Source of the DNA: Mesorhizobium tianshanense
GTDB taxonomy: Bacteria > Pseudomonadota > Alphaproteobacteria > Rhizobiales > Rhizobiaceae
Direction of reading: 5' to 3'
Assembly (NCBI RefSeq): GCF_007830515.1
Contig: NZ_VLKT01000044.1
Coordinates: 1-64,000, forward strand
DNA length: 64,000 nucleotides
Shown: positions 52,775 through 61,595 of the stretch, in pieces
Numbering within the stretch: position 1 is the stretch's first letter
Layout: every line of letters begins with the position of its first letter
Made by a program: the position numbers and the translations under genes
Notes under the pieces: generated by a model
What the model saw: the letters and a program-made list of their open reading frames with translations, nothing else
What the model was told of the DNA's origin: nothing
Database searches by the model: none

Positions 52775-53934
52775 TCAGCGACCAAGAACTGGGCAATCGT
52801 GATTGTGGTGACCGCGAGCCACAATAAGTTTGTCCCGTACCTTACAATGATTCATCAAGGCGTTTACCTCGGCAATCACGAGATCCGGCGTGATGTCGAA
52901 CTTACAGCGGACTTTGACCGGACAGCGCCGCACTTTGTCCAGACCACATCCGCGACATTCAATAACACTCATAAGCATGCTGACCAGGGGACCTCGAAAC
53001 CCCCAAATTTCCGGTAGATGTGACGCGGTGAAAATGCCGATAGTAGGGCGGCCAAGCTGGGCAGCGACATGCCCAGTGCCTGAATTGTTCGACACGACGA
53101 GCGCGGCCGAATTCATGAGATGATTGAATTCCAATTCTGACAACTCGACAGCCATCCGAATGTCGGCGGCTCCACGATCGCGAGCTATCTTCGCAACCTC
53201 CTCAAGCGCTTCCAGGCTTTCGCCACGGCAGACGAGGACTACCTCACCACGGGTCGAAAGAGCAGCGACAAGTTTGCCAAAATTTTCAATCGGCCAATCT
53301 CGCAGGCTGGAATTCGAGAACGGAGCCACGACGATTGGGGCCTTGCCTGTTGTCGAACTCTGTCGGTGACCCGCTTCGCTTTCGCCGTCGAAATAGGCCG
53401 CTGCCTTTGCGACCAGAAAGAGGAGGATTTCTGACACATGCTGGAGACGCACCTGCTTACGGTCAATGAACCAATCAAGCCATCTGCGCGGGATTTTGTT
53501 GGCAATCCCTATGTTTTGGGCCAGCTTGTAGAAAATGGCTCTACGCAATTTCAGATTGAATGGCGCTATCGCAATATCGATCTGATGCATGCGGTACGGA
53601 TCAACTATCGCCGCACGGTGCCTGGCGGGGACTTCAAGCAAGATCGGCCTTGTTTCATCCGGAACACGCATATCAATGGCAAGATCAAACTCGCCGGTCA
53701 GCAGCGGCCTTATGTCGGCCGCTTCTTTGCGCGTTTTGACCTTTGGGTTGCGAGGAAAAAAGTCAAAAGCAACGTAATCGTCGGCGAGGTCGAACTGTTT
53801 TGCAGTATCGATGTTCCAGCTTCCCACCACCAGCGTAATGTGGGCATGCGCAAAACGCTGACGCAGGTCCCTCAGGGGCCCTAGAGACATCCAAAAGTCG
53901 CCGACATGATCAAGCTGAGGGCCAAAATTCTCAT
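52775..53934 (-). pseudogene. Family 9 glycosyltransferase (heptosyltransferase-like), frameshifted start
   Basis: A GT9 enzyme: HITLVVGSWN, IVVAPFSNSSLRDWPIENFG (nucleotide-sugar site), LMNSAALVVSNNSGTGHVAA and GRPTIGIFTA are standard. The longest frame begins at MSLGPLRDLRQRF, which is too late: the expected start MRILALQLDHVGDFW is present at 53932-53934 except for one missing base near 53917 (it reads MRILALSLIMS). A Cys-rich block near the C terminus (ECRGCGLDKVRRCPVKVRC) is unusual. In-frame sequence further upstream (about 53940-54100, with HHWAISVIRMIFGMAMGYFK) looks like the end of another glycan gene. Confidence 0.75.
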
Positions 53935-54330
53935 CTTTGCGCTTGACTGTTCCGGCTCTTCCCAGCTGCGGTATATAATTTGATTGCCGTCGTGCTTTTT
54001 AAAATATCCCATTGCCATTCCGAAGATCATACGGATAACACTGATAGCCCAGTGATGCCTGTGTAGTTTGGAGTGCTTCAGCGGGTGATCGGTGCGTGTC
54101 CGGTGCCGTCGTCAATGCAAGATTCCTGAAGATTGATAAAATCGTTTGTTTGGATGGAAGTGCATCCACGCCATGGATAGTTGGATGCCGACTGCGATCA
54201 GCCTGGGATCAACACGGCTGGCCACGCTCTCGGTGCCGGTACCAGAAGTCCGCAAGTACCCCGGCAGCGCCGTCAAATGTGGGCCAACCGAAGATCCGCA
54301 GGCGCAGTTCGAGTACAAAGCAGGCGCAGG
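53935..54330. other. Remnant of a glycan gene and intergenic DNA
   Basis: On the minus strand from about 54100 to 53940 an open, protein-like stretch (RHHWAISVIRMIFGMAMGYF then KKHDGNQIIYRSWEEPEQ) leads into the glycosyltransferase start. It probably is the 3' end of a lost glycosyltransferase gene. The rest, to queE, shows nothing. Confidence 0.35.
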
Positions 54331-55065
54331 CTAGACGGCCCTCTTGTTGCCCCAGAGCAGAACGTGCAGCTGCGGCAGCACGCGGGCTTCGAACCACCTG
54401 TCACGGGTCACCTTTTCAACCAGCCACTCCATGCGTTTCATTATTCCGTCCAGGTCGACAGACGCGTCTTCGTTGCCAGGACGTGGCGGCGTGTGATTGC
54501 CGGGTTGCAGATAGACCGGAAGGCGCGGAAATCGCGCGGCGGCGTCTTTCGCGTAGACGTAGTCACTCTCGTCGAAAACAACGAGCTTGAGCACGATTTG
54601 CGGCTTCTCCTGCGCCGCATCGACGCACGCCTCGAGAGCGGCCCAATCGGTCCTCATTTCGCTTGACGGCGGCTTTGGGCTGAGGACCAGCACGTCAAGG
54701 TCGCCAAACCAGTCCCTGACCACCGAACCTTGGGTCTCCAGCGCAAAACGGTAACCTTCACCATGGCCTCGCTCGATGAGCGCACGAAACGGCTGAATGG
54801 CCGGATTGCCGCCTGACAGCGACACCATCACCGGGCGCCCACCGGAAAGCGCAACCACGTTTTGCCACACCGCGCCGATGGACATCATCTCCCATTCATG
54901 GCGGAATTGATTGTCCACCGCATGGAGGCTGTCGCACCAGGAACAGCGATAGTCACACCCGCCGGTTCTGATGAAGACAGTCGGCAAACCGATGAGCACG
55001 CCCTCGCCCTGGATCGTCGGCCCGAAAATCTCGCTCACGCGAATTGCGGGATGCGTATCGGTCAT
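54331..55065 (-). CDS. queE: 7-carboxy-7-deazaguanine synthase QueE
   Basis: A 244-residue radical-SAM enzyme that converts carboxytetrahydropterin to CDG in the preQ0 pathway. The cluster ligands are Cys37, Cys41 and Cys44 in GGCDYRCSWCD (CX3CX2C), and IFGPTIQGEG near the start and VSLSGGNPAIQ are family motifs. The ATG overlaps the TGA of queD, so the order queC-queD-queE is one coupled operon. Confidence 0.95.
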   Translation of the reverse strand: MTDTHPAIRVSEIFGPTIQGEGVLIGLPTVFIRTGGCDYRCSWCDSLHAVDNQFRHEWEMMSIGAVWQNVVALSGGRPVMVSLSGGNPAIQPFRALIERGHGEGYRFALETQGSVVRDWFGDLDVLVLSPKPPSSEMRTDWAALEACVDAAQEKPQIVLKLVVFDESDYVYAKDAAARFPRLPVYLQPGNHTPPRPGNEDASVDLDGIMKRMEWLVEKVTRDRWFEARVLPQLHVLLWGNKRAV

Positions 55066-55418
55066 GGCCGGTACTCCGCCCAGGTTTTCGGTGTTTCGCT
55101 CACCCGCACGGCCGAGGTTTCAGGCAGGCGTGCCTTGCACCATTCATAAAAATGTCTGGCCAGGTATTCCGCCGTGACTTGCTCATGTCCCAGCACGTCG
55201 TTGAGATGTCGATGGTCGAAGCTCTCGTCGATATAGCGTTTGAGCGGCGCCAAATCACGATAGTCGCGCACGAAGCCGTGCTCGTTCAGTTCCTTCGCCG
55301 AAAGCTCCACTTCGACGATGTAGTTATGCCCGTGCAGGCGCGCACACTGGTGGTCGGGCGGCAAGGACGTGAGCTGATGCGAGGCCGAGAAATGGAATTC
55401 CTTGGTGATGCGGAACAT
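55062..55418 (-). CDS. queD: 6-carboxytetrahydropterin synthase QueD
   Basis: A 118-residue enzyme acting on dihydroneopterin triphosphate. Zinc ligands are in FHFSASHQL and RLHGHNY; the catalytic Cys is in DHQCARLHGHNY and FDHRHLND holds the later His. The start ATG at 55416-55418 overlaps the queC stop (TAATG). The longer frame upstream to 55547 is antisense-like sequence inside queC and is rejected. Confidence 0.95.
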   Translation of the reverse strand: MFRITKEFHFSASHQLTSLPPDHQCARLHGHNYIVEVELSAKELNEHGFVRDYRDLAPLKRYIDESFDHRHLNDVLGHEQVTAEYLARHFYEWCKARLPETSAVRVSETPKTWAEYRP

Positions 55419-56119
55419 TACGCGCTTCTCCTCCGCAGCGCGTGGAGCCAGAAGTCGGAGTCCTCGTAATCGGTGGGGTCCGGGTGCCCAGAGAGATGAA
55501 ACGCCTCGCGCCGCTCGACGCAGGTCCCGCACCGTCCACAGTGACACTCGCCGCCCTTGTAGCAGGACCAGGTCTCCGCAAATGGCGTGCCGTATGTTGC
55601 TCCATCCCTAACAATGTCCGCCTTCGTGAGATTCACGTAGGGCGCATAAAGGCGAATCTTCGCGTAGCCGTCCAGCGCGCGGTCTTGCATCATCTGGAAA
55701 GCGTCGATGAAGGCTGGCCGGCAGTCCGGATAGATGAAATGATCCCCACCATGCACGGCCGTCGCGACCGCTTCGGCCTGGTGCGCTGCGGCGAAGCCGA
55801 AGGCGGTGGCCAATATGATGGCGTTCCGGTTCGGCACCACCGTCACCTTCATCGTGTCTTCGGCGTAGTGCCCGTCCGGCACATCCACACTGTCTGTCAG
55901 CGCGGAGCCGGAAAGGCCGTGACCGATTTCGCGGATGTCGATGATGCGATGCGGGACGTTCAGACGCTCAGCGCAAAGGGCGGCGAAGCCCAATTCCTTC
56001 CGGTGCCGTTGGTCGTAATCGAGAGATAGGAGGCCGGCGAGCTCGTACTCCGCTGCCACCTTGTGAGCAAGAGTAACGGAGTCCAATCCGCCGGAGCAGA
56101 CGACGAGAGTCTTCATCAT
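55418..56119 (-). CDS. queC: 7-cyano-7-deazaguanine (preQ0) synthase QueC
   Basis: A 233-residue PP-loop ATPase (CSGGLDSVTLA, residues 8-18) that makes preQ0 from CDG and ammonia. The zinc-binding cysteines are in CYKGGECHCGRCGTC. Two ATGs in tandem (56119 and 56116) are possible starts; both fit the riboswitch-borne AAGGA. First gene of the queCDE operon. No folE, queF or dpd modification genes are in the window, so preQ0 probably feeds queuosine made with genes elsewhere. Confidence 0.95.
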   Translation of the reverse strand: MMKTLVVCSGGLDSVTLAHKVAAEYELAGLLSLDYDQRHRKELGFAALCAERLNVPHRIIDIREIGHGLSGSALTDSVDVPDGHYAEDTMKVTVVPNRNAIILATAFGFAAAHQAEAVATAVHGGDHFIYPDCRPAFIDAFQMMQDRALDGYAKIRLYAPYVNLTKADIVRDGATYGTPFAETWSCYKGGECHCGRCGTCVERREAFHLSGHPDPTDYEDSDFWLHALRRRSA

Positions 56120-56123
56120 TGGG

Positions 56124-56156
56124 TCCTTGTTTTAACCGGGTAGGCTGCGACCGGAG
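56124..56156 (-). ncRNA. preQ1-I riboswitch controlling queCDE
   Basis: The 5' leader read on the minus strand holds the complete preQ1-I aptamer layout: stem CCGG, the invariant loop TCGCAG, closing strand CCCGG, then an A-rich tail TTAAAACAAGG that would form the pseudoknot. It closely parallels the Thermoanaerobacter aptamer (GGGTCGCAG … CCAGTTAACAAAACAAGG). The tail contains the queC Shine-Dalgarno (AAGGA), 4-5 bases before the ATG, so ligand binding would block translation. Confidence 0.88.
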
Positions 56157-56668
56157 ATTTCTCTGCGCTCCCAGTACTTCAGGAAATCCATTTTGTGAAG
56201 TGAACGGGGGACGAGTTTCATGCGCTGACGTGCCGCCGTGTGCAAGGCGCCCTCAGGCGGTGAGCCTGCAAGGAACACGGACTAGCGAAACGCTTCAGTG
56301 GATGTTCAAAGGCGAGCGTACCAGAATATGCTCTGAAGAGGTCCGGATCTTCGGGAACAAGGTTCTCGACGCTTCGATCAAGCGCCCGGCGGTCCCAAGG
56401 AGCCACCGCGAGGGTTTCATGTACAAGACGGTCCGAGGATGGGCTTGTCGCCAAGAACGGATTTGCCAGGTGGGGTGTTTTTCGCAGCCATGCCGAAATG
56501 CAGACGTCTGGATGATCACGACATCAATTGTCGCGGCAACTTGGCTGGCCGGCTCTTCAGGTCCCGTAGATCCCGCGCATTCCGCTTCAGGATTGGTCGT
56601 GACCCGACATCTGTGAACAAGCCGTGTGCGTCGATTGCAATCACCCCCGTGTTGCGCGCAGTTACCTT
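56157..56668. other. Intergenic stretch upstream of the queC leader
   Basis: About 510 bp with frames on both strands, none supported. The queCDE promoter must lie in the part nearest 56160. Confidence 0.35.
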
Positions 56669-57058
56669 ATGGCAGTGGATGAACTGGATTTGATGATTTT
56701 CCAGATGGCGGTCGAAAGCGTCCGCTCGCTCTCCCTAAGCTTCACTGAAAAGGCCGCGGAGATAGCCACCAGGAGCCGCGGTATCCTGCTTTTCGACGTG
56801 CGGGTCGACGGTGATGCGGAGGTCCAGCGGGTCGCAGCCATCCGATATCAGGGCGACCAGACCGGCGTGCTGGCGTTGGACAGACAGGGCCTTGTTACCC
56901 ACCATTGCATCGTCAATGGTACTTTCTCACATTTCATTGCGCCCTTGGAGGACTGGCACAGCATGCCCCTGTCGATGCAGGCCAAGATCGATCCCAACGG
57001 CCCCGCCAGTCTCTTCTTAGGGGCCTTGCGAAATGCCGGACATATGCTGGGCAGCTAG
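56669..57058 (+). CDS. Hypothetical protein
   Basis: A 129-residue frame from ATG 56669 (MAVDELDLMIFQMAVESVRS) with a sensible alpha/beta pattern (GILLFDVRVDGDAEVQRVAA, TGVLALDRQGLVTHHCIVNG). No family recognised. It stands alone between long stretches without genes, and there is no strong ribosome-binding site, so it might be part of a larger decayed gene. Confidence 0.4.
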   Translation: MAVDELDLMIFQMAVESVRSLSLSFTEKAAEIATRSRGILLFDVRVDGDAEVQRVAAIRYQGDQTGVLALDRQGLVTHHCIVNGTFSHFIAPLEDWHSMPLSMQAKIDPNGPASLFLGALRNAGHMLGS

Positions 57059-57514
57059 CATTTGGCTAGAATGCATCTGTGGATTTTTGCATCCGCATCG
57101 GTGCCGACATCGCCGGCATGATTGTCGTGCTCGAAAACGGCTCCGGCGATCGCGGCAAAGCAATGGCGGCGATAATGGCGACCAATCGTACGCGTTGCAT
57201 CGATGCGCGATCGTTTAGAGCAAGGTCTCTGCCTGGTCGAGCAACCCTTCACGGAGGTTACGCAAAGCGCAAATGCATCGCGTATTTGAAGACGCGAGCC
57301 TCCCCCCTTTTGCGCGGTTCCGACATCCATAGTCAACCCAGCAGCGTCCGGGCGCCCGCTGTGCTCTTGTAAATGCGGTGCGCTATGCCGGCCGTGTCGG
57401 CCGATCGTGCCTAGTGTGGTGGGCCGCTCTCGCCGGCCAACTTGATGCTCCAGTCAGTGTCGCCTTGCGACCAGCACGAGCTCGCCGTCGATTATCCTTT
57501 GTCGCGAGCCGATT
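57059..57514. other. Intergenic stretch
   Basis: About 455 bp with only poor frames. No RNA or repeat recognised. Confidence 0.35.
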
Positions 57515-57766
57515 CTATCGTGCAAGTTTCGCAGTACTGCGGGTGGCTATATCACCTAAGACAGCATGAAGAAGCGTTCCGACTTCCCGTTCGGCAAGCC
57601 CGGGTGCAATTCCTGACTCGGACAGTTGGACGAGAATTGTCTTGGCGGTGCTGCGCCAGAAGGCGTTCGCGTCCTCCCCGTTCTTGGATTCCAGGACCCG
57701 GGCGATACCTTCGACCAATTTCCGCCGCCGATGCAGCGGAAACGCGCTTATGTTTGAATCACACAT
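57515..57766 (-). CDS. DUF6074-like small protein
   Basis: An 83-residue protein, MCDSNISAFPLHRRRKLVEG, IARVLESKNGEDANAFWRST, ending GTLLHAVLGDIATRST. The AFPLxRRRxLVE start and helical remainder resemble the DUF6074 family, common in rhizobia and often on plasmids; function unknown. A stand-alone gene. Confidence 0.55.
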   Translation of the reverse strand: MCDSNISAFPLHRRRKLVEGIARVLESKNGEDANAFWRSTAKTILVQLSESGIAPGLAEREVGTLLHAVLGDIATRSTAKLAR

Positions 57767-58185
57767 CGATCACCTCACCCAATCAGTCTCGCGAATAAGC
57801 ACTGGCGGGCTAAAAAATTTCGTTAACAGCGCTTTTTTTGACAGTGGTCAGCAATGGAATAAAGCATTCCCTGGGCTCGGTGGACGGTGCCGCGAATAGC
57901 CACTGGACGCGGCGGTGGGGAGTTCGAGTTGCTGTTCAAGAAAAGCCATCGGCGAGGATGAGTCGCGGGGAGCCGATCAGGCCATCTCAGGCAGGCAGGT
58001 TCTTGGACTTGATCAGAACCAGGTGAACCGCCATATTCCGCTCGGCTGCTAATTTCAGCTGGCCCATTCCATGGATGAGACCGATCCGGTCGAATCGACG
58101 TCCATTTTTTTGATTTGCTGGGTGCGCCAGGTCGGGAGGAAATCTCCCGATTTATCAGGCGCTCCTGCTCTTCTTGGAGGTGTCT
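57767..58185. other. Intergenic stretch
   Basis: About 420 bp with no supported gene. It provides the promoter of the HTH gene that follows. Confidence 0.35.
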
Positions 58186-58440
58186 ATGAAGGATTCGCGC
58201 ATTCCCGAGCCAGTCTTGACGGCTATGTCAGAGGGGACCCACATCATCCGCGCTTATCGTGAGCACCTTGGATATTCGATCGAGGACCTGGCGGTGGCGT
58301 GCGGGCTAGCCGCTGAGGAAATCCAGAACATCGAGTCGGGTCTAAGGTATAACAAGGGCTATCGGGATCGGATCGCGAGATCGCTGTCTCTACCTGTGGG
58401 AATTCTTGAGGCAGAGTTGGACATATCGGACGCCGCGTGA
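58186..58440 (+). CDS. XRE-like HTH regulator
   Basis: An 84-residue protein: MKDSRIPEPVLTAMSEGTHI, then AYREHLGYSIEDLAVACGLA and AAEEIQNIESGLRYNKGY, a lambda-repressor-type HTH. TTGGAGGTGTCT precedes the ATG at 58186, giving a good ribosome-binding site. Not linked to an obvious target. Confidence 0.8.
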   Translation: MKDSRIPEPVLTAMSEGTHIIRAYREHLGYSIEDLAVACGLAAEEIQNIESGLRYNKGYRDRIARSLSLPVGILEAELDISDAA

Positions 58441-58475
58441 TCAGTGGGATAATCTGCAAGTGAGTGGAAGATCCG

Positions 58476-58763
58476 CTACCTTGTGATGTGGAGTTTGCGA
58501 CTGATAGTCGAAGCATTGTACCGTTCACTTCCGACCATATCGATGCGATGTTGGAGGGTGCTGCCGACATCTTGGTTCGTTGCCAGAGATGGCCGGCCGA
58601 GGATACAGCCGAAAGGGCCGCGGGCTTCTGTGCTGACGTCGGCTTGAGCAAGCTCGATCCGGCTGCCCTGCGCAATCGCCCGACCTGCCGAAAAAAGGAT
58701 GGCGATTGTCATGGATACGGCGACCGCGAGTTTCCCGAAATTGCAGCGACCAATGATGGTCAT
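58476..58763 (-). CDS. Possible small exported protein
   Basis: A 95-residue frame with a convincing signal peptide (KLAVAVSMTIAILFSAGRAI followed by AQG, likely cleavage after AIA) and a short polar mature part with one Cys. Nothing else supports it; the frame on the opposite strand covers the same bases but reads worse. No family recognised. Confidence 0.35.
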   Translation of the reverse strand: MTIIGRCNFGKLAVAVSMTIAILFSAGRAIAQGSRIELAQADVSTEARGPFGCILGRPSLATNQDVGSTLQHRIDMVGSERYNASTISRKLHITR

Positions 58764-58846
58764 CTGGATTTCATCCGAGCTTCGGCTCTAGACAGGTGTT
58801 GGCGCTTTCGGATGGACGAGCATCGCCACCTATAAAAGCGTCACAA

Positions 58847-60670
58847 TCATTCGACGGTGACCGATTTTGCGAGATTGCGCGGCTGGTCGACATCTGTGCC
58901 CATGAAGAGCGCCGTGCGGTAGGCAAGAAGCTGTATCGGCAGTGAGAAAATCATCGGCGAGATAATCTCGTCGACGGTCGGCAGCACGATCGTGTGCATG
59001 GTGTCGAGTTTCGATGCGGCTGCCCCTTTTTCATCGGTGATGAGGATAATCCGCCCTCCACGGGCAGCCACTTCCTGCATGTTGGAGACGGTCTTGTCGA
59101 AAAAGCGATCATGTGGCGCGATGACGATCACTGGCATGTTCTCGTCAATCAATGCGATCGGACCGTGCTTCAATTCACCCGCCGCATAGCCCTCGGCGTG
59201 GATGTAGGAAATCTCCTTGAGCTTTAGCGCACCTTCCATCGCCAGTGGGAAACTGGTGCCACGGCCGAGGTACAGGACGTCACGACACTTTGACAGTTCG
59301 CGCGACAGGAACTCGATCTCCGGCTGGATGCTGTTGAGTACCTTGCCCATGACGCGCGGCACTTCGGCGAGGCTCCTGACGAGCGCCTGCACCTCGTCTT
59401 CGGTTACGGTTCCGCGGGCCTTGGCGGCGCCGATGGCGAGTGCGGCAAGAACGGCAAGCTGGCAGGTGAAAGCCTTGGTGGAGGCGACGCCGATCTCCGG
59501 TCCCGCAAGGATCGGGAAGACCGCATCGGCCTCCCGAGCGATGGTCGATTCGCAGGCATTGACGATGGCGCCAATTTTCAGCCCAAGCTCCTTGCAGTAC
59601 CTCAGCGATGCGAGCGTATCGGCGGTTTCGCCGGACTGCGAAATGAAAAGAGCCGCCGACTGCGGCGACAACGGGATCTCGCGGTAACGGAATTCGGACG
59701 CAACGTCGATTTCAACCGTCAGGCGCGCATAGCGCTCGAACCAGTATTTTCCGATCAGTCCGGCAAGATAGGCGGTTCCGCAGGCAGAGATCGCCAAGCT
59801 CGGGATCCTGGCGAAATCGATGCCAGAAACCATATCGGCGCGATTCTCTATCATGTTGATATAGTGACCGAGCGCATGGGCGATGACCTCGGGCTGCTCG
59901 TAAATTTCCTTCTCCATGAAGTGGCGATGGTTGCCCTTGTTGGCCAGATCGGCCGCGGCCGTGGAAGTCTGGCGCGGACGTTCGACAGGATGGCCGTCGA
60001 AATCGAAGATATGGGCACCCGAATTGCCGATAACGGCCCAGTCGCCGTCGATGAGATAGGTGATTTCATTGGTGAAGGGAGCAAGCGCGATCGCGTCGGA
60101 GCCCAGGAACATCTCGCCGTCGCCGTGGCCGATCGCCAGCGGTGGTCCATTGCGCGCCGCCATGATGGTCGACGGATCATCCTCGAAGAGGATGGCAAGC
60201 GCATAGGCGCCCCTGACGCGTTTCAGCATCGCACGCATCGCCTCACGCCGCCTCATGCCGTCCCGGCGGTGTCTTGCCAAGAGATGCGCGACGACCTCGG
60301 TGTCGGTGTCAGTCTGGAACTCGGCTCCCGCCGCCGCCAATTCGTCCTTCAGCTCGGTGAAATTCTCGATGATGCCGTTATGGACGACGGCGACACCGTC
60401 GGTAAAGTGCGGGTGCGCATTGCGTTCCGTCGATGCCCCATGGGTTGCCCAACGCGTGTGGCCGATGCCGATGTTGCCGCTCAGCGGCTCTTCCTTCAGT
60501 CTCGTCTCGAGATTGACGAGCTTGCCCTCGGCGCGCCGGCGGTGCAAGGCGCCCTCGGTGATCGTCGCAACGCCGGCTGAATCATAGCCGCGATATTCCA
60601 GACGCTTCAACGCGTCGACCAACCGGTCCGACACCGGCTGTTGCCCAACGATGCCAACAATCCCGCACAT
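58847..60670 (-). CDS. nodM: Glucosamine-fructose-6-phosphate aminotransferase, symbiotic copy
   Basis: A 607-residue GlmS-type enzyme starting MCGIVGIVG (Cys2 is the glutaminase nucleophile after Met removal). The glutaminase part has GIGHTRWATHG and HNGIIEN. Two SIS domains follow (SACGTAYLAGL, FISQSGETADTLASL; YLGRGTSFPLAMEGALKLKE) and the terminal LAKSVTVE is the standard substrate-closing tail. It makes glucosamine-6-phosphate, the precursor of UDP-GlcNAc for the Nod-factor backbone. A nod box 107 bp upstream marks it as the NodD-controlled copy (nodM), not the housekeeping glmS. Start 60668-60670. Confidence 0.9.
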   Translation of the reverse strand: MCGIVGIVGQQPVSDRLVDALKRLEYRGYDSAGVATITEGALHRRRAEGKLVNLETRLKEEPLSGNIGIGHTRWATHGASTERNAHPHFTDGVAVVHNGIIENFTELKDELAAAGAEFQTDTDTEVVAHLLARHRRDGMRRREAMRAMLKRVRGAYALAILFEDDPSTIMAARNGPPLAIGHGDGEMFLGSDAIALAPFTNEITYLIDGDWAVIGNSGAHIFDFDGHPVERPRQTSTAAADLANKGNHRHFMEKEIYEQPEVIAHALGHYINMIENRADMVSGIDFARIPSLAISACGTAYLAGLIGKYWFERYARLTVEIDVASEFRYREIPLSPQSAALFISQSGETADTLASLRYCKELGLKIGAIVNACESTIAREADAVFPILAGPEIGVASTKAFTCQLAVLAALAIGAAKARGTVTEDEVQALVRSLAEVPRVMGKVLNSIQPEIEFLSRELSKCRDVLYLGRGTSFPLAMEGALKLKEISYIHAEGYAAGELKHGPIALIDENMPVIVIAPHDRFFDKTVSNMQEVAARGGRIILITDEKGAAASKLDTMHTIVLPTVDEIISPMIFSLPIQLLAYRTALFMGTDVDQPRNLAKSVTVE

Positions 60671-60777
60671 CTTTGTCTCCGAATTCTTCCCGGCAGCTTC
60701 AGCCCACGCAGTAATCACGAGGACGGACACCCACCCGGCCCGCTTTCATTCAGGATCTTGTAGTAGTATTCGGTAAT

Positions 60778-60825
60778 ATTGGTACAATTGATTGTAAGGA
60801 TAGCTACCATCCACCCCATGGATAG
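60778..60825 (-). promoter_or_regulatory. nod box (NodD-binding promoter element)
   Basis: On the minus strand the elements ATCCA, GGATGG, CTATC, ACAATC, ATT and TACCAAT follow each other with the spacing of the ~47-bp nod box consensus (ATCCA-N8-GATG-N6-ATC-N-AAACAATC-N-ATTTTACCAATC); only a few positions differ. It faces nodM. A nodD remnant lies on the other side, the classical divergent arrangement. Confidence 0.88.
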
Positions 60826-60832
60826 AATAAGA

Positions 60833-60990
60833 CGCGTTTGAGGGCCCTGATCTGATCTAAGTCTCCTCGTTGGGCTCGACTTTCTCATGACCTATCGTAA
60901 GCTCACAGCCGCGGCACGAAGCATCAACCTCAGTCAGCCGGCCATGAGCGCGGCCATCGCGCGGCTACGCACCTCCCCACGCAACCGCCG
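60833..60990 (+). pseudogene. nodD: nodD 5' remnant
   Basis: After a degenerate first dozen codons (an in-frame TGA interrupts), the frame reads LLVGLDFLMTYRKLTAAARS and INLSQPAMSAAIARLRT. This is the LysR-type HTH of NodD, nearly perfect over 35 residues. The sequence then leaves the family at about 60975. The effector domain is missing, so it is inactive. Confidence 0.8.
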
Positions 60991-61471
60991 ACGCAGTCCT
61001 TCCCTGAGTTTCCCTAATCCACTCGCGTCGGCAGATCGTTGAGGCAGGCAAGTGAGCGGCAGAGAGATTACCCGTTCACTTCTGAATCACGTCACCATCG
61101 CTATGGCGTTTCGCTCTTGGTTGTCATCGTGACGGCTGTCGAGAGGCAATCATGATCAACGCGGTGATCGGCATGATCACAAGACTGTAGGCAGCATCCA
61201 GCATCAGCGACAGCATCAGCATGATCGGCGTCATCATCATCATCATTGGCATCGTCGGCGCCTCGGCATAATTGTCGTGCTCGTCACCTTGATCATGATC
61301 GACGTCGCCGCCGATCAAGGTCCTGATTGCCTGCCGCTCTTTGACAAGCTGGCTTTCGCCGGTAGAGCTTAGCCCGCGATGGCAGCTATCAATGCGCTGT
61401 TCGTCGGCATGGCCGAAACCGAGATCAGCGGCGTTCGGTGGCGCAGGCGACACGTCCAGCGACCGTAGCCT
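60991..61471. other. Stretch between nodD remnant and Fic locus
   Basis: About 480 bp. A minus-strand frame (61124-61624) with runs of Met and Ile (MPMMMMMTPIMLMLSLML) exists, but it overlaps the tandem repeats and looks compositional. No clear gene. Confidence 0.35.
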
Positions 61472-61587
61472 ATTGCACAATACCCTAACAGTAGCGCAAC
61501 ATAATAGCCTAATCAGCGCGCAACTCAATTTCCTAATAGGAGCGCAGCGCATAAACCTACTAAGCCTGCAACACAATAACCTAAGGA
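61472..61587 (+). repeat. Five 24-bp tandem repeats in the Fic gene leader
   Basis: Units start at 61472, 61496, 61520, 61544 and 61568 (the last is 20 bp). Consensus is about GCAACACAATAN-CCTAATNAGNGC; the CCTA core recurs at exactly 24-base intervals (61484, 61508, 61532, 61556, 61580). The last unit contains the AAGGA ribosome-binding site for the Fic ATG at 61596. The array looks like an operator for an autoregulator. Confidence 0.85.
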
Positions 61588-61595
61588 CCGTGTAA

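Noticed and set aside
58847..60670. Housekeeping glmS
   Set aside because: The protein alone cannot distinguish, but the nod box and nodD remnant upstream favour nodM.
61472..61587. Repeats as a CRISPR array
   Set aside because: The units are contiguous with no spacers, imperfect, and end in a ribosome-binding site; operator iterons fit better.
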